From Limosilactobacillus urinaemulieris (GTDB lineage Bacteria > Bacillota > Bacilli > Lactobacillales > Lactobacillaceae), in NCBI RefSeq assembly GCF_014838745.1, contig NZ_JABUXR010000005.1, positions 58,147 through 122,146 of the forward strand: a stretch of 64,000 bases of DNA, read 5' to 3'. Under the pieces are notes generated by a model, which searched no databases, was not told the DNA's origin, and was given only the letters and a program-made list of their open reading frames with translations. Of this stretch, positions 54,447-62,265 are shown piece by piece. Position 1 is the first letter of the stretch, and each line of letters begins with the position of its first letter. The position numbers and the translations under genes were made by a program.

Positions 54447-54812
54447 CTATCGCTTAATTATCCCGATGTTCTTGTATGCAGTTGTTACTTTGTTCTGGTA
54501 GTAACCAGCATAAAAGCGGTGGTGTTTCTGATAAACAAAACCTAACAGTTCCATGTTGTGCTTAAATTGTCGATTGCTTAGCGGTGTTAAGTCCTGCTGA
54601 TAGCAATAATCTAAGTAGTGATTATAAATAACCCGACTAGCAACATATAAGCGCCGATCCTTTTTGATGTTGTCAGAGAATACGAAATTAACAACTGTTG
54701 GATCTGCTTTATCCTTGTTTCTCACTCTGAAATGATAATCTTTTTTACTGTCAACCATCCACTGGGCTAGGGTTCGTTTACTTGTAACATATCTACCACG
54801 ATACCAACTCAT
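54447..54812 (-). CDS. Fragment like the C-terminal domain of a phage/satellite primase
   Basis: A 121-residue basic protein. RLYVASRVIYNHYLDYCYQQ and SNRQFKHNMELLGFVYQKHH resemble the winged-helix end of D5-type phage primase-helicases (a step where such proteins read YxxYxxWCxxN...PLSQRxFxxxL). The primase and helicase domains are missing, and the DNA upstream (54813-55316) does not encode them, so it is either a remnant or a small stand-alone DNA-binding protein. AAGGGAG precedes the ATG. Confidence 0.5.
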   Translation of the reverse strand: MSWYRGRYVTSKRTLAQWMVDSKKDYHFRVRNKDKADPTVVNFVFSDNIKKDRRLYVASRVIYNHYLDYCYQQDLTPLSNRQFKHNMELLGFVYQKHHRFYAGYYQNKVTTAYKNIGIIKR

Positions 54813-55316
54813 TTGCTTTCATCTCCCTTAAACACGATACAGTGAACATTAAAATCACCTCAATTTTTTCTATATGCTCTAATTTTCGTTTTAAAGCCGT
54901 CTAAGGCGTTTTAGCTTGTAAATGATTAATTATATTAGTTTCCTGTTAATCGTTTTAAAACGTGGCTCTATTTTTAAAATAAACGTATGTTCTGAATGTT
55001 AGCAACGGTTAACATTAAAAATTAAAATAATCATCTACAATTCTGCTTCCTTTTCCGTCCAATAAATAAAAGTATCCCCTTGATATCGTTGATATATCAA
55101 TGATTAGGGGATGTTAGTATTTAGCGGTCTTACTTGTCCTAATGCATTGGGTCAATTAGTCACAATCGAAAAACCAAAATAGGGCAATGCATCATTACGC
55201 CTTTTTTCGGAGCGTCAGCAATGTCAGCATGGCTTTTTTATGGTGCGCCCTAACCGCCCTTTTATAGGCTGTCTAATCTGTCTGTCTCTGGTTATTGAGT
55301 ATTCTAACTAGGGTAT
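54813..55316. other. AT-rich non-coding region of the replication block
   Basis: About 500 bases without a supported gene. It holds a hairpin ATCCCCT...AGGGGAT around 55074-55112 (with GGGGATGTT at 55107), inner repeats GATATC/GATATATC, and T-runs after 55202 and 55233 that may terminate. Between the primase-like fragment and the replication gene it is a candidate for part of the island's replication origin. Confidence 0.35.
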
Positions 55317-56345
55317 TTAGCGAGGTAGCGCCTGCTTAATGCTCTCTGATAGGTGATTGACCATTAGGCTTTTAACAGCGCTGTTCGTCAGTTGTTGTCC
55401 TGCACTATCGATCGCCAATTGATCAATGGCATCCTGAATGTAATTGGGCTTGTACTGATTGAGCAAGTTATCAAAAAGCATTCTCAATCGTTCATCATCA
55501 ACGGGTAGACTAACATTAAAATTCTGGTTCATTATGTTCATGAGTTCTGCTATTTCTTTATTTTCTGAAGGGGTATTCAAGTTTTCTTTAATAGGGGGTA
55601 AGTCGTGATTATCGCTGTTGTTATTGGCACTTACTCCACTAAGTTCTCCATTCTCACTAGTAGCATTATTATACTTAGTTGAAGTAGAAATGTTAGATGA
55701 AGAATCTTTCCCCATACCCCCATTAGAAGATCTTTGTTGGGTGGTAGGTACTTGATCTTGATCTTGATCTTTACTTGTCTGATCTTGCCTGATCTGATCT
55801 CTACTACTCTTACCTAAACTATTACTATACTGATCTATACTAGGAATACCTTTTGTAATCTTTTTGTTTACATCATGTTTACCGTTCGTAACCTTTTTGT
55901 TTACCATAGCCGATAAACGTTGCTGTTGTAATGATTTGAGGCTAATCTTGCGACTGCGGTTTTTGTTCTCTACCCAATCATCTAATGGCAAAGCGATATT
56001 TTTGTCTTGTGAGTTTATCGTGTATTGAAAATCGATCTTGATAAATACTTTACTAGACAAGTTTAAAAAGTTTGTCCGTTTGTAGTGAGTTAGAACTTGT
56101 AAATTTAACCAGTCAGTAATCAGATACACCCCATCAAAATTGATGATAAATCCAGCTTGTTCTAATTCTTGGTAATTCTCATCTGTGGCTTTATCTATTA
56201 GATTAATTAGTGAGGTATCAGAGCAAAAACCATCATCATCTGCATACAAAACTAAATCATCATAAAGAATTTTACTGGTAGGCGATAAAGTTAAAAATTT
56301 ACCGTCTTGGTGGATGGCTTTACTAATCATTCTTCTTTGAGCCAT
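55317..56345 (-). CDS. Phage-type replisome organiser / replication initiation protein
   Basis: A 342-residue protein. The N-terminal 110 residues (AQRRMISKAIHQDGKFLTLS, ILYDDLVLYADDDGFCSD) are like the winged-helix origin-binding domain of phage replisome organisers; a long low-complexity linker rich in Gln, Asp, Ser and Asn follows, then a C-terminal helical domain (ENKEIAELMNIMNQNFNVSL to LAIDSAGQQLTNSAVKSLMV) of the DnaB/DnaD type that recruits helicase loaders. The linker contains six GATCT words (55754-55800) in the DNA. It overlaps the next upstream gene by 23 bases. Confidence 0.7.
   Translation of the reverse strand: MAQRRMISKAIHQDGKFLTLSPTSKILYDDLVLYADDDGFCSDTSLINLIDKATDENYQELEQAGFIINFDGVYLITDWLNLQVLTHYKRTNFLNLSSKVFIKIDFQYTINSQDKNIALPLDDWVENKNRSRKISLKSLQQQRLSAMVNKKVTNGKHDVNKKITKGIPSIDQYSNSLGKSSRDQIRQDQTSKDQDQDQVPTTQQRSSNGGMGKDSSSNISTSTKYNNATSENGELSGVSANNNSDNHDLPPIKENLNTPSENKEIAELMNIMNQNFNVSLPVDDERLRMLFDNLLNQYKPNYIQDAIDQLAIDSAGQQLTNSAVKSLMVNHLSESIKQALPR
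55754..55800. repeat. GATCT(T) direct repeats inside the replication gene
   Basis: GATCTT three times in tandem from 55754, again at 55781, and GATCT twice at 55791 and 55796. They encode the DQDQD part of the linker. In many phages the origin lies inside the initiator gene as such repeats, so this is an origin candidate. Confidence 0.45.
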
Positions 56346-56535
56346 TGGCTTCGTCCCCCTCGTGATAAACGTTAGTTACTTGAATCATATTAAACGGAAT
56401 TAACAAGCCGTTTTCTTTGTTTAGGTAATAAGGAACGTGTTCACGCCAATATATCCGCTTGTTTATTTCGGATCCACTAGCAAAATCATTCAAGATTAGA
56501 TCACCCGTTGCATTCATTGCTTGAAGTAATTTCAT
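56323..56535 (-). CDS. Hypothetical island protein, 70 aa
   Basis: Not recognised. Starts KLLQAMNATGDLILNDFASG and ends acidic. GGAG stands nine bases before the ATG; the upstream GTG would use no ribosome site. Overlaps both neighbours by a few bases, so it is translated with the replication gene as part of one leftward operon. Confidence 0.6.
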   Translation of the reverse strand: MKLLQAMNATGDLILNDFASGSEINKRIYWREHVPYYLNKENGLLIPFNMIQVTNVYHEGDEANGSKKND

Positions 56536-56771
56536 CCTTCCCACTCCTTTGTTACGTTAATGATTCCTGAATCTTCGTCAATTTTGATCCAGCCAAGTTC
56601 TCTAAGCTCTGCAAATGGTCTACTGTCTATTTTTAGGATCATCATAATTAGTTCACTGCAATAAACCAGGTTGTCTTTGTCCTTGTAGGCGTTGAGGTAC
56701 AGATAAAGTAATTTAGCGTTATTAGTTAAGGTGTAAAAGTCGTCTGTTTCTAAAAAGTCTTTGAGTTTCAT
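56532..56771 (-). CDS. Hypothetical island protein, 79 aa
   Basis: Not recognised with confidence. Helical, acidic: DDFYTLTNNAKLLYLYLNAY then ELRELGWIKIDEDSGIINVT, a pattern like a small winged helix related to replisome-organiser N-terminal domains. GGAGAG precedes the ATG. Its stop overlaps the start of the 70-aa gene. Confidence 0.6.
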   Translation of the reverse strand: MKLKDFLETDDFYTLTNNAKLLYLYLNAYKDKDNLVYCSELIMMILKIDSRPFAELRELGWIKIDEDSGIINVTKEWEG

Positions 56772-56774
56772 CGT

Positions 56775-57239
56775 TCATCTCTCCAGATTGCTGTAATGTA
56801 ATTGACCATCAACAAATAATTTAGTCAGCTCTGTGAGCTGTCTAAGCGTTTCTTGGTCGTTGTTGGTTACTTGCTTAATTCGATTGATTAGTTGCTGTCG
56901 CTCTGGTTCCTGCTCCTTGCTGTGGGGCAAATAATCATCGTTGCCAATTGACTTCATGATGAAATACAGTTGAACGGTGCTTCTATTGCTGTTGTGAGCT
57001 AACAGCGACAGCATGGAATAAAGATCACCTTTGAACCCGTCAAGGTAAGTTAAGTACGTATGCACCTGTTTAATATCATCGCCAACGAACTCGCCGATCC
57101 GCTTTGCGATACTGGTTGGCTCTTTGCCGTTGTCTGGGTCGTTAAGATACGAATACCAAGACAGCAAGGCAAGGTAAGCTGTTTTAATATCCCAACGTTC
57201 ACGGTGCCCGTTTGGGGCGGTAAGGGTTACTAATTGCAT
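56775..57239 (-). CDS. Hypothetical island protein, 154 aa
   Basis: Not recognised. Soluble, helical, no cysteine; TAPNGHRERWDIKTAYLALL, EPTSIAKRIGEFVGDDIKQV and a C-terminal amphipathic helix. The ATG lies inside the last codons of the preceding gene (10-base overlap). Part of the leftward replication operon, so a role in satellite replication or regulation is likely but unproven. Confidence 0.65.
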   Translation of the reverse strand: MQLVTLTAPNGHRERWDIKTAYLALLSWYSYLNDPDNGKEPTSIAKRIGEFVGDDIKQVHTYLTYLDGFKGDLYSMLSLLAHNSNRSTVQLYFIMKSIGNDDYLPHSKEQEPERQQLINRIKQVTNNDQETLRQLTELTKLFVDGQLHYSNLER

Positions 57240-57439
57240 GAATGTTCACCGTCCTTTTCAATAACGCTTGCTGAATCAATAATCTTTTTAAGTTGATCAG
57301 CAACTGCATTAAAACGGGTGTCAGTTATTGTCTTAGCATTGCTTACTAGCTTAGTTGACAACTCGCCCTTAATAACGACTAGTGCCTTATTTCCTTTGTG
57401 GTCGTCCGCTAAAATAAATTTGTAATTATCGCTATTCAT
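57230..57439 (-). CDS. Hypothetical island protein, 69 aa
   Basis: Not recognised. NYKFILADDHKGNKALVVIK suggests a beta hairpin, followed by a helix TRFNAVADQLKKIIDSASV. First gene of the operon 57439-55317, with GGAGG before its ATG and a structured leader upstream. Confidence 0.6.
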   Translation of the reverse strand: MNSDNYKFILADDHKGNKALVVIKGELSTKLVSNAKTITDTRFNAVADQLKKIIDSASVIEKDGEHSCN

Positions 57440-57620
57440 TGTCTTATTCCTCCAGTTATTGGGGATGTTGTCCCCGTGATTGATTGAAAGTTACGTGTTA
57501 GAATAAGCAAGCAACGGAAAGCCCCGTTGTGCTTATTGTTTAGGCTGTTAAATGCTAACTGATTTGGTCGTTGGGTAGCATTTGACGGCTTTTTTATTTT
57601 GTCTGAGCATTATTCCTTGT
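57440..57620 (-). promoter_or_regulatory. Structured leader of the replication operon
   Basis: On the minus strand three hairpins follow each other: TAGCATTT-type arms (57547-57597, AAATGCTA twice), AATAAGC-CAACGG with CCGTTG-GCTTATT (57505-57540), and GGGGACAACATCCCC (57471-57484) just before the ribosome site. On the plus strand the first hairpin ends in six T and could be a terminator in that direction. Likely an attenuator or RNA switch; no known family was recognised. Confidence 0.45.
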
Positions 57621-57689
57621 TCTCCAATTCAACATTACCGATTACCTGTGCCCGCTTACTCATCATCGCTATTTGAGATGTAAGCGGTG

Positions 57690-57920
57690 CTAGGGCTTGT
57701 TTACGTTCATCATCGTTTTAATGATGTAGTAGCCGTTAGGGTGCTTATATCGTGCGCCAATTGGAACGTGGTGCAATACGCTTAAGCGATAAATAATCCC
57801 CCGTACTTCACGGCTTTTAAGTCCTGATAGCTTCACTAATTCTTTCAGTGGTTTAGGGCGGTCAATTCCTTTTGGTAGTAGGTCATAAATTGCTTTTTCG
57901 TCTTTGTCTAAATGCTCCAT
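57690..57920 (-). CDS. Small winged-helix DNA-binding protein, 76 aa
   Basis: DEKAIYDLLPKGIDRPKPLK, then ELVKLSGLKSREVRGIIYRL and VPIGARYKHPNGYYIIK: a compact winged helix with the recognition helix at KSREVRGII and the wing at the end. Small phage regulators of this shape are common in lactobacilli. AAAGGAATG precedes the ATG; its start follows the stop of a broken gene by one base. Confidence 0.7.
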   Translation of the reverse strand: MEHLDKDEKAIYDLLPKGIDRPKPLKELVKLSGLKSREVRGIIYRLSVLHHVPIGARYKHPNGYYIIKTMMNVNKP

Positions 57921-58109
57921 TTAGTTCATTCCTTTCAGCAGCTTTTTAAGTTCTGTTAAGTCGTTAATGCTTTCAGTAATTAACGCTAACGGACTTTGTT
58001 CTTTGCCGTTAATGTAACTTTTTGCATTGCCTTTTAGCGTTGCAATGTTGCCCTCAACTTCGTTTAATAAGGCGTTCTTGAGTGATTAATCATCTTTATT
58101 TAATTTCAT
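57921..58109 (-). pseudogene. Small island gene with an in-frame stop at codon 8
   Basis: ATG frame of 62 codons: MKLNKDD, then TAA, then SLKNALLNEVEGNIATLKGN and further to LKKLLKGMN and a proper stop. A single base change (TTA to TAA) explains the break. The product would be a short helical protein, not recognised. Second nonsense-mutated small gene of the island. Confidence 0.6.
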
Positions 58110-58123
58110 GCTGTGTATCTCCT

Positions 58124-58261
58124 TTATTTGATTAACTGTGTGATTGCATCAAGTATCAGAACAGCAACGGGCAAGCTCGCAAGGTAAGCCCACAAGCGAT
58201 CCTCTGGTGCTGTGTTCCAGTACGCTAATATGTGTCTGTCAATGGTGACTAGTAGCTTCAT
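58124..58261 (-). CDS. Small membrane-associated island peptide, 45 aa
   Basis: Not in any family I recognise. N-terminal amphipathic part (LLVTIDRHILAYWNTAPEDR) then a hydrophobic helix (WAYLASLPVAVLILDAI). GAGAGGGG precedes the ATG by eight bases, the strongest support for it. Same operon direction as its neighbours. Confidence 0.55.
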   Translation of the reverse strand: MKLLVTIDRHILAYWNTAPEDRLWAYLASLPVAVLILDAITQLIK

Positions 58262-58285
58262 AAAATAAGCCCCTCTCATTCATTC

Positions 58286-58297
58286 CACGTTGGCAAG
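58286..58297 (+). repeat. CACGTTGGCAAG repeat
   Basis: Part of a 26-28 bp near-identical sequence (CTCTCA...ATTCCACGTTGGCAAG) also found at 61140 before the integrase, and in inverse orientation at 42604 near attL. Candidate excisionase or integrase site. Confidence 0.5.
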
Positions 58298-58302
58298 CCG
58301 TG

Positions 58303-58587
58303 TTATTTGTTTAATCTATGTTGTTGCATCCAATCATCTAAATCGGTGCGCTTATATCGCTGAATCCCGTCAATCACGATAATAGGGATGTCGTTGTATT
58401 TGGCTTCCCAATCAAGCAAGGTCTTAGATGAAATGTGTAAATACTTAGTGGCTTCAGTCTTATTCAAGTAAGGTGGAAAGCTATTTTTTATTTCAAACTC
58501 TTTCACTGCCCTATTCAGTGAATCAGCGATCATTTTCTTGGTTGCTTCCTGCAAGTCGTTTGGCAACTGCACTTTTAAGCTTTCCAT
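58303..58587 (-). CDS. Helix-turn-helix DNA-binding protein, 94 aa
   Basis: N-terminal half ESLKVQLPNDLQEATKKMIA is helical; the C-terminal half PYLNKTEATKYLHISSKTLL then YKRTDLDDWMQQHR is a HTH_17/MerR-type recognition motif as in excisionases and small phage regulators. Start at 58587 chosen because TTGGAG stands eight bases upstream. Between Rha and the small peptide gene. Confidence 0.72.
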   Translation of the reverse strand: MESLKVQLPNDLQEATKKMIADSLNRAVKEFEIKNSFPPYLNKTEATKYLHISSKTLLDWEAKYNDIPIIVIDGIQRYKRTDLDDWMQQHRLNK

Positions 58588-58604
58588 TTCATCATCTCCA
58601 ATCA

Positions 58605-59225
58605 TTAGGCAAGGAGCAAAACACCTTTTACTTCGTCCCACGTCTTATTGAGCCCCACAAGACCAATAGCGATATTTTCTAGTTGCTTATATCGTTCTTG
58701 TTCCTTAACGGTTAGACCATCAAGGGCGGTCTTAACATGTCGCTGTTTCTTGATTTGCTGTGCTGTTAAACCAGTAGCACGCTTCAATAAAAGCTGGGTC
58801 ATGTTGATGTAAATGTGTCTTGGGGCTTGTTGCCATTCCTTGATTGCATCCGTTAACGATTTTCGCTGGGGCTTTTCAATTGCTCTGTTGATTTGTCGTT
58901 GGGTTAGCTCCTGCTTCATGCGATAGAACTCATGAACTAGGTTCTTTTTGAATTGATTAACCTCTGGTGTGTTGTCTAGGTAAGTAATCAGTAAAGTGGC
59001 TTGTTGTTCGTTAAGGTGGTAGGTCTTTTGCGGTCGTCCACCTTTTGAACCTTTAAGAGGTTTAGTCATTTCAAATGACAAAACTCCAAAATCTTCAAAA
59101 TCCTTTTTGTGGTTGTAAATAATCACTTTTACAGAGTGAAGATTATTTTTACTGCATTCTGCGATGATCTTGTCTGTTGTATACGGCTCTTCATTCAAGC
59201 CGTGCATGAAAACTAAATCGTTCAT
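58605..59225 (-). CDS. Rha-family phage regulatory protein
   Basis: A 206-residue protein. The N-terminal Rha domain is visible: TDKIIAECSKNNLHSVKVII, then SFEMTKPLKGSKGGRPQKTYHLNEQQATLLITYLDNTPEVNQFKKNLVHEFYRMK in pieces, the family signature ending in the FRM-like YRMK. Rha proteins are temperate-phage regulators that interfere with infection in hosts lacking integration host factor. The C-terminal 90 residues are basic and helical. AAGGGGATG precedes the ATG. Confidence 0.82.
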   Translation of the reverse strand: MNDLVFMHGLNEEPYTTDKIIAECSKNNLHSVKVIIYNHKKDFEDFGVLSFEMTKPLKGSKGGRPQKTYHLNEQQATLLITYLDNTPEVNQFKKNLVHEFYRMKQELTQRQINRAIEKPQRKSLTDAIKEWQQAPRHIYINMTQLLLKRATGLTAQQIKKQRHVKTALDGLTVKEQERYKQLENIAIGLVGLNKTWDEVKGVLLLA

Positions 59226-59237
59226 TCAAACATCCCC

Positions 59238-59423
59238 TTACTTGTCCTGTGTTGCTACGACACGATGATCTGCCATGAACTTATCAATGTCAGACTTACT
59301 AATCCGCTTTGACTTGCCTACTTGGATAGTGGGTAAGCCTTGCTTGATGTATTCAGTTAAAGTTCTAGGAGCTGTGAACCCCATGTAGTTCATTGCTTGT
59401 TTGTAGCTAAAATATTCAGTCAT
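59238..59423 (-). CDS. Excisionase-like helix-turn-helix protein, 61 aa
   Basis: FSYKQAMNYMGFTAPRTLTE then GLPTIQVGKSKRISKSDIDK: a HTH_17 domain as in excisionases and early phage regulators. GGAGG lies eight bases before the ATG at 59423. It is the first gene leftward from the divergent control region, the position of the satellite de-repressor-controlled early gene. Confidence 0.75.
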   Translation of the reverse strand: MTEYFSYKQAMNYMGFTAPRTLTEYIKQGLPTIQVGKSKRISKSDIDKFMADHRVVATQDK

Positions 59424-59436
59424 TAGTAACACCTCC

Positions 59437-59535
59437 TAACAAGAACTTAGTACATTTTGAACTATATGCTTGTTATAAAAGATAATAAAATAAAATAACA
59501 AGTATGTAAAGCAAATTGTTATTAATACTTGTTAT
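59437..59535. promoter_or_regulatory. Evenly spaced operator array between the divergent regulators
   Basis: Four copies of an 11-base site: CTAACAAGAAC (59437), ATGCTTGTTAT (59466), ATAACAAGTAT (59495) and ATACTTGTTAT (59525). Centres are 29, 29 and 30 bases apart and the orientation alternates. The third and fourth are perfect inverses. They cover the promoters of both the excisionase-like gene and the repressor gene, so they are probably bound by the repressor at 59586. Confidence 0.7.
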
Positions 59536-59585
59536 TTAAATTTATTCCTTTATTATTATATTTAAGGATCGAGGTGTAATGCTAA

Positions 59586-60338
59586 TTGCTACAGTTAGAT
59601 TTAAGAAGAATAATGGATAGAGAACATTTGTCTATACAAGAAGTATATGAGGGTACCGGAATATCTCGGAATACAATTTCTCAGCTGTATAACGGTAAGA
59701 GTAAGGGTATACAATTTGAGACTTTAACTAAATTGGTTGAGTACTTAGATGTTGAACCAGAGGAACTATTTACGGAAAAAGTAGAATATACAAGATTAGA
59801 ACCGTCGATTGAGTTAGAAGATGTTGTAAATAAAGTACACGGTTTACAAGATATTAATAAAGCTTTAGAGGAGGATAATCTTGTAGCGCTTATAGGCTTT
59901 TCAAACCCTATTCATAATACTGAAAAATATAGAGTCCTTGATTTTAAAATTCCTGTATTTTTAGCCTATGATAGCGTTAATGATAATCTGGCTTTTTTTA
60001 CCGATGAAGAACTAGTAGCAGATTATGACGCTGATTATGACTTTTTTCATGGTGATGATGGCTACTACGAAACAGCTAATAAGATAAGCAAATTTGTAGC
60101 TAAAAATAGTGCTGGAAAAATTGAAAATATATTTGCTCAAACCATATCTGAATTAACAAAGGCTTTTAATTTTAATACCTATTCAGAATTTATTGGGTAT
60201 AGTTGTTCCTTTGGTGGTGTCGTTAATTATTTATGGAACTCAAATACTTTACTTAATAAAGATAATTATAAGAAATACATAAATGCTAAATATCCAAGCC
60301 TTGCTGACCAACATTCTCATTTGTTTAGGTATTTTTAG
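59586..60338 (+). CDS. XRE-family repressor of the island (TTG start)
   Basis: A 250-residue protein: N-terminal helix-turn-helix (SIQEVYEGTGISRNTISQLY, then EYLDVEPEELF) and a long C-terminal domain of unknown type (LEEDNLVALIGFSNPI to PSLADQHSHLFRYF) without the Ser-Lys protease pair of LexA-like repressors. It therefore cannot self-cleave and may, like Stl of SaPIs, be released by binding a helper-phage protein; this last point is inference. TTG start nine bases after GAGGTG; the nearby ATG is in another frame. Confidence 0.8.
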   Translation: MLQLDLRRIMDREHLSIQEVYEGTGISRNTISQLYNGKSKGIQFETLTKLVEYLDVEPEELFTEKVEYTRLEPSIELEDVVNKVHGLQDINKALEEDNLVALIGFSNPIHNTEKYRVLDFKIPVFLAYDSVNDNLAFFTDEELVADYDADYDFFHGDDGYYETANKISKFVAKNSAGKIENIFAQTISELTKAFNFNTYSEFIGYSCSFGGVVNYLWNSNTLLNKDNYKKYINAKYPSLADQHSHLFRYF

Positions 60339-60396
60339 CCATGTTTAGGTGTATACGTCCAACCGTGATTGACGTTAAAAGCAACTAGGAGGAAAC

Positions 60397-60870
60397 ATGA
60401 AAAAGATAGGTTTAATCTGTGCTACTGCGCTGTTGGTGATGAGCTTAACGGCTTGCGGTAGTCAATCAACTAAAAAGGCTTCTAGTTCCAGTAAAGCTAG
60501 TTCTAGCAAGGTGGTTAAGCACCATAAGAAAGCTAATAAGCATTCAGAAAAGAAACAAGAATCGGCTTCCAGTAATTCCAGCTCTGTTGCTAGTTCTTCA
60601 AGTCAACAATCACAATCAACTGGTAACGGTCAGTTATCACAAGGCGAGATTAACCGTCAACGTGGTTACGATCCTAACGGTAACCCACTGTTACCAGGAC
60701 AAGATTATGCAGCCGGATCTAATCCAGATGGTTCACCTGATGCGTGGGTTCAAGGGCAAATAGACTGGGCTAAGCAAAACGGATATTTAAACCCAGACGG
60801 TTCAGAGACACAAAAGGGAATTGAAGCAGATCAAGAAGTAGAACGAGACTCTCAACCTGGAATGCCTTAA
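60397..60870 (+). CDS. Secreted lipoprotein with Ser/Lys-rich linker
   Basis: A 157-residue lipoprotein: signal peptide with lipobox LTAC, cysteine near residue 20, then a Ser/Lys/His-rich flexible stretch, and a C-terminal part NRQRGYDPNGNPLLPGQDYA and WVQGQIDWAKQNGYLNPDGS not matching a known domain. AGGAGG precedes the ATG. Placed between repressor and integrase, where superinfection-exclusion lipoproteins of temperate phages are often found; such a role is only inference. Confidence 0.8.
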   Translation: MKKIGLICATALLVMSLTACGSQSTKKASSSSKASSSKVVKHHKKANKHSEKKQESASSNSSSVASSSSQQSQSTGNGQLSQGEINRQRGYDPNGNPLLPGQDYAAGSNPDGSPDAWVQGQIDWAKQNGYLNPDGSETQKGIEADQEVERDSQPGMP

Positions 60871-61178
60871 AAATTAGATAGCTGAATATAGTTAATACAT
60901 AGCTGTCTAAATCATCCCCCAACTGCTGGGGATGTTAAAAGCGTTAAAAAGCGTGTGAAAGCGTCAAAAATTTAATGCAATTTAACGCTACTAATATCAC
61001 CACTGTTATCCCCACTAATAACACTACTCCCAATTTTGGAACGTCTCCCCAAAATTGGGGTCAGTCATTTTAACTTCAAAGCCGGAATCTTAACAACATT
61101 TGAACAACTCAATACATAAAATAAACACCTCTCAAATTCCACGTTGGCAAGCTGTGCGAAAAGGAAGAGGTAATTTTT
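60871..61178. other. Non-coding region before the integrase
   Basis: Contains the hairpin ATCCCC...GGGGATGTT (60914-60936), three spaced AAAGCGT words (60939-60963), a perfect 11-bp inverted repeat CCCAATTTTGG / CCAAAATTGGG (61029-61059) and the CACGTTGGCAAG repeat (61140). No gene is seen. The repeats are probably regulatory sites for the integrase or excisionase. Confidence 0.5.
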
Positions 61179-62241
61179 ATGAGTTATGCGAAAAAAGCTA
61201 AAAAAGGCTATTACGGTATAGCAGAATACAGAGACCAAGACGGGAAGCGACACCAGAAATCAATTGGCTGTTTTAAGTTGAAGCGTGAAGCACTGGTTGA
61301 AGCTAGTAAGCTAGAAAAAGAGTTAGCGTCTATTAACATGGTGCTGAAAGATGTAACACTAGTTGATTACTTCAATCGATGGTTTGAGTTATACAAGGCT
61401 AATAAAGCCCAAAGTTCAAGCGCCCGTAACCAGTACAGAATCATGGTTAAAATGATTACTAAATACTGGGGTAATACTCAACTGCGGGATATTAGGTGGT
61501 CTGATTATCAAGCATTCATTAACTGGTACGGTAGCAATCACGCTTACAAGTCAGTTAGCAAGTTGAACGGGGCGATTAGGTCGGCTGTTGGTTATGCGAT
61601 TGATGATGATGTACTAACAAAAGACTTCACTCATAACGTTAACGTCACTTACAATCGCAATAGGAAGCGTAAGGTGGACTATTTAACCAATGATGAGTTA
61701 CAAACCCTTAAAAAGGCGGTGCTGTGTAAGCTCTCACCGTACAATACAAGCCGTTACATGATATTAACGGCTAATTTATACGGGAATGCGCAAAAGTGAA
61801 GTACAGGCGCTCACGTGGAAAGATATAGACTTTCTGCATTCCACTATTTCAGTCAATAAATCGTGGGATGAAAAGAAAAAAGCCTTTAAGCCCACTAAAA
61901 CAGAATCAAGCAATCGAACGGTTAAGGTCAACCGTGAGTTGCTGAAGCATTTAGCGGACTTAAAAGCTAATAATAGTGTTATGGTCTTTCAAAACGTATT
62001 AGGGACAATCCCAACTAGTAACGCCCTTAATAAGTGTCTACGGTCTATTATGACCGACTGCGGTATTAATAAGCAAGGCTTTCATTTTCACTCATTACGT
62101 CACGTTCATGTAGCCTATCTACTTGGCAAGGGTGTAGATATTTATGCAATCAGTAAGCGATTAGGTCATTCAAATATCACGGTAACACTTAACACTTATT
62201 CATATTTGATTGATGAATTTAAGGCGAAAATGATACCTTGA
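61179..62241 (+). pseudogene. int: Tyrosine-recombinase integrase, frameshifted
   Basis: Site-specific recombinase of the island. The first frame (61179-61799) has an N-terminal arm-binding domain (AKKGYYGIAEYRDQDGKRHQ) and a core-binding SAM-like domain (NQYRIMVKMITKYWG). Near 61786 one extra base (GGGAATGCGC instead of GGGATGCGC) shifts the frame; the rest continues at 61786 with RKSEVQALTW (first catalytic Arg), HFHSLRHVH (His-x-x-Arg) and LGHSNITVTLNTY (His and the nucleophile Tyr). Total would be 354 residues. All catalytic residues lie beyond the break, so the enzyme is inactive unless the shift is a sequencing error. AGGAAGAGG precedes the ATG. Confidence 0.88.
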
Positions 62242-62265
62242 TTATTGATAAATTGGCTGAATTAT

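Noticed and set aside
58277-61158. CRISPR array suggested by repeated CACGTTGGCAAG
   Set aside because: Only two direct copies 2.9 kb apart, no regular spacers and no cas genes in the window.
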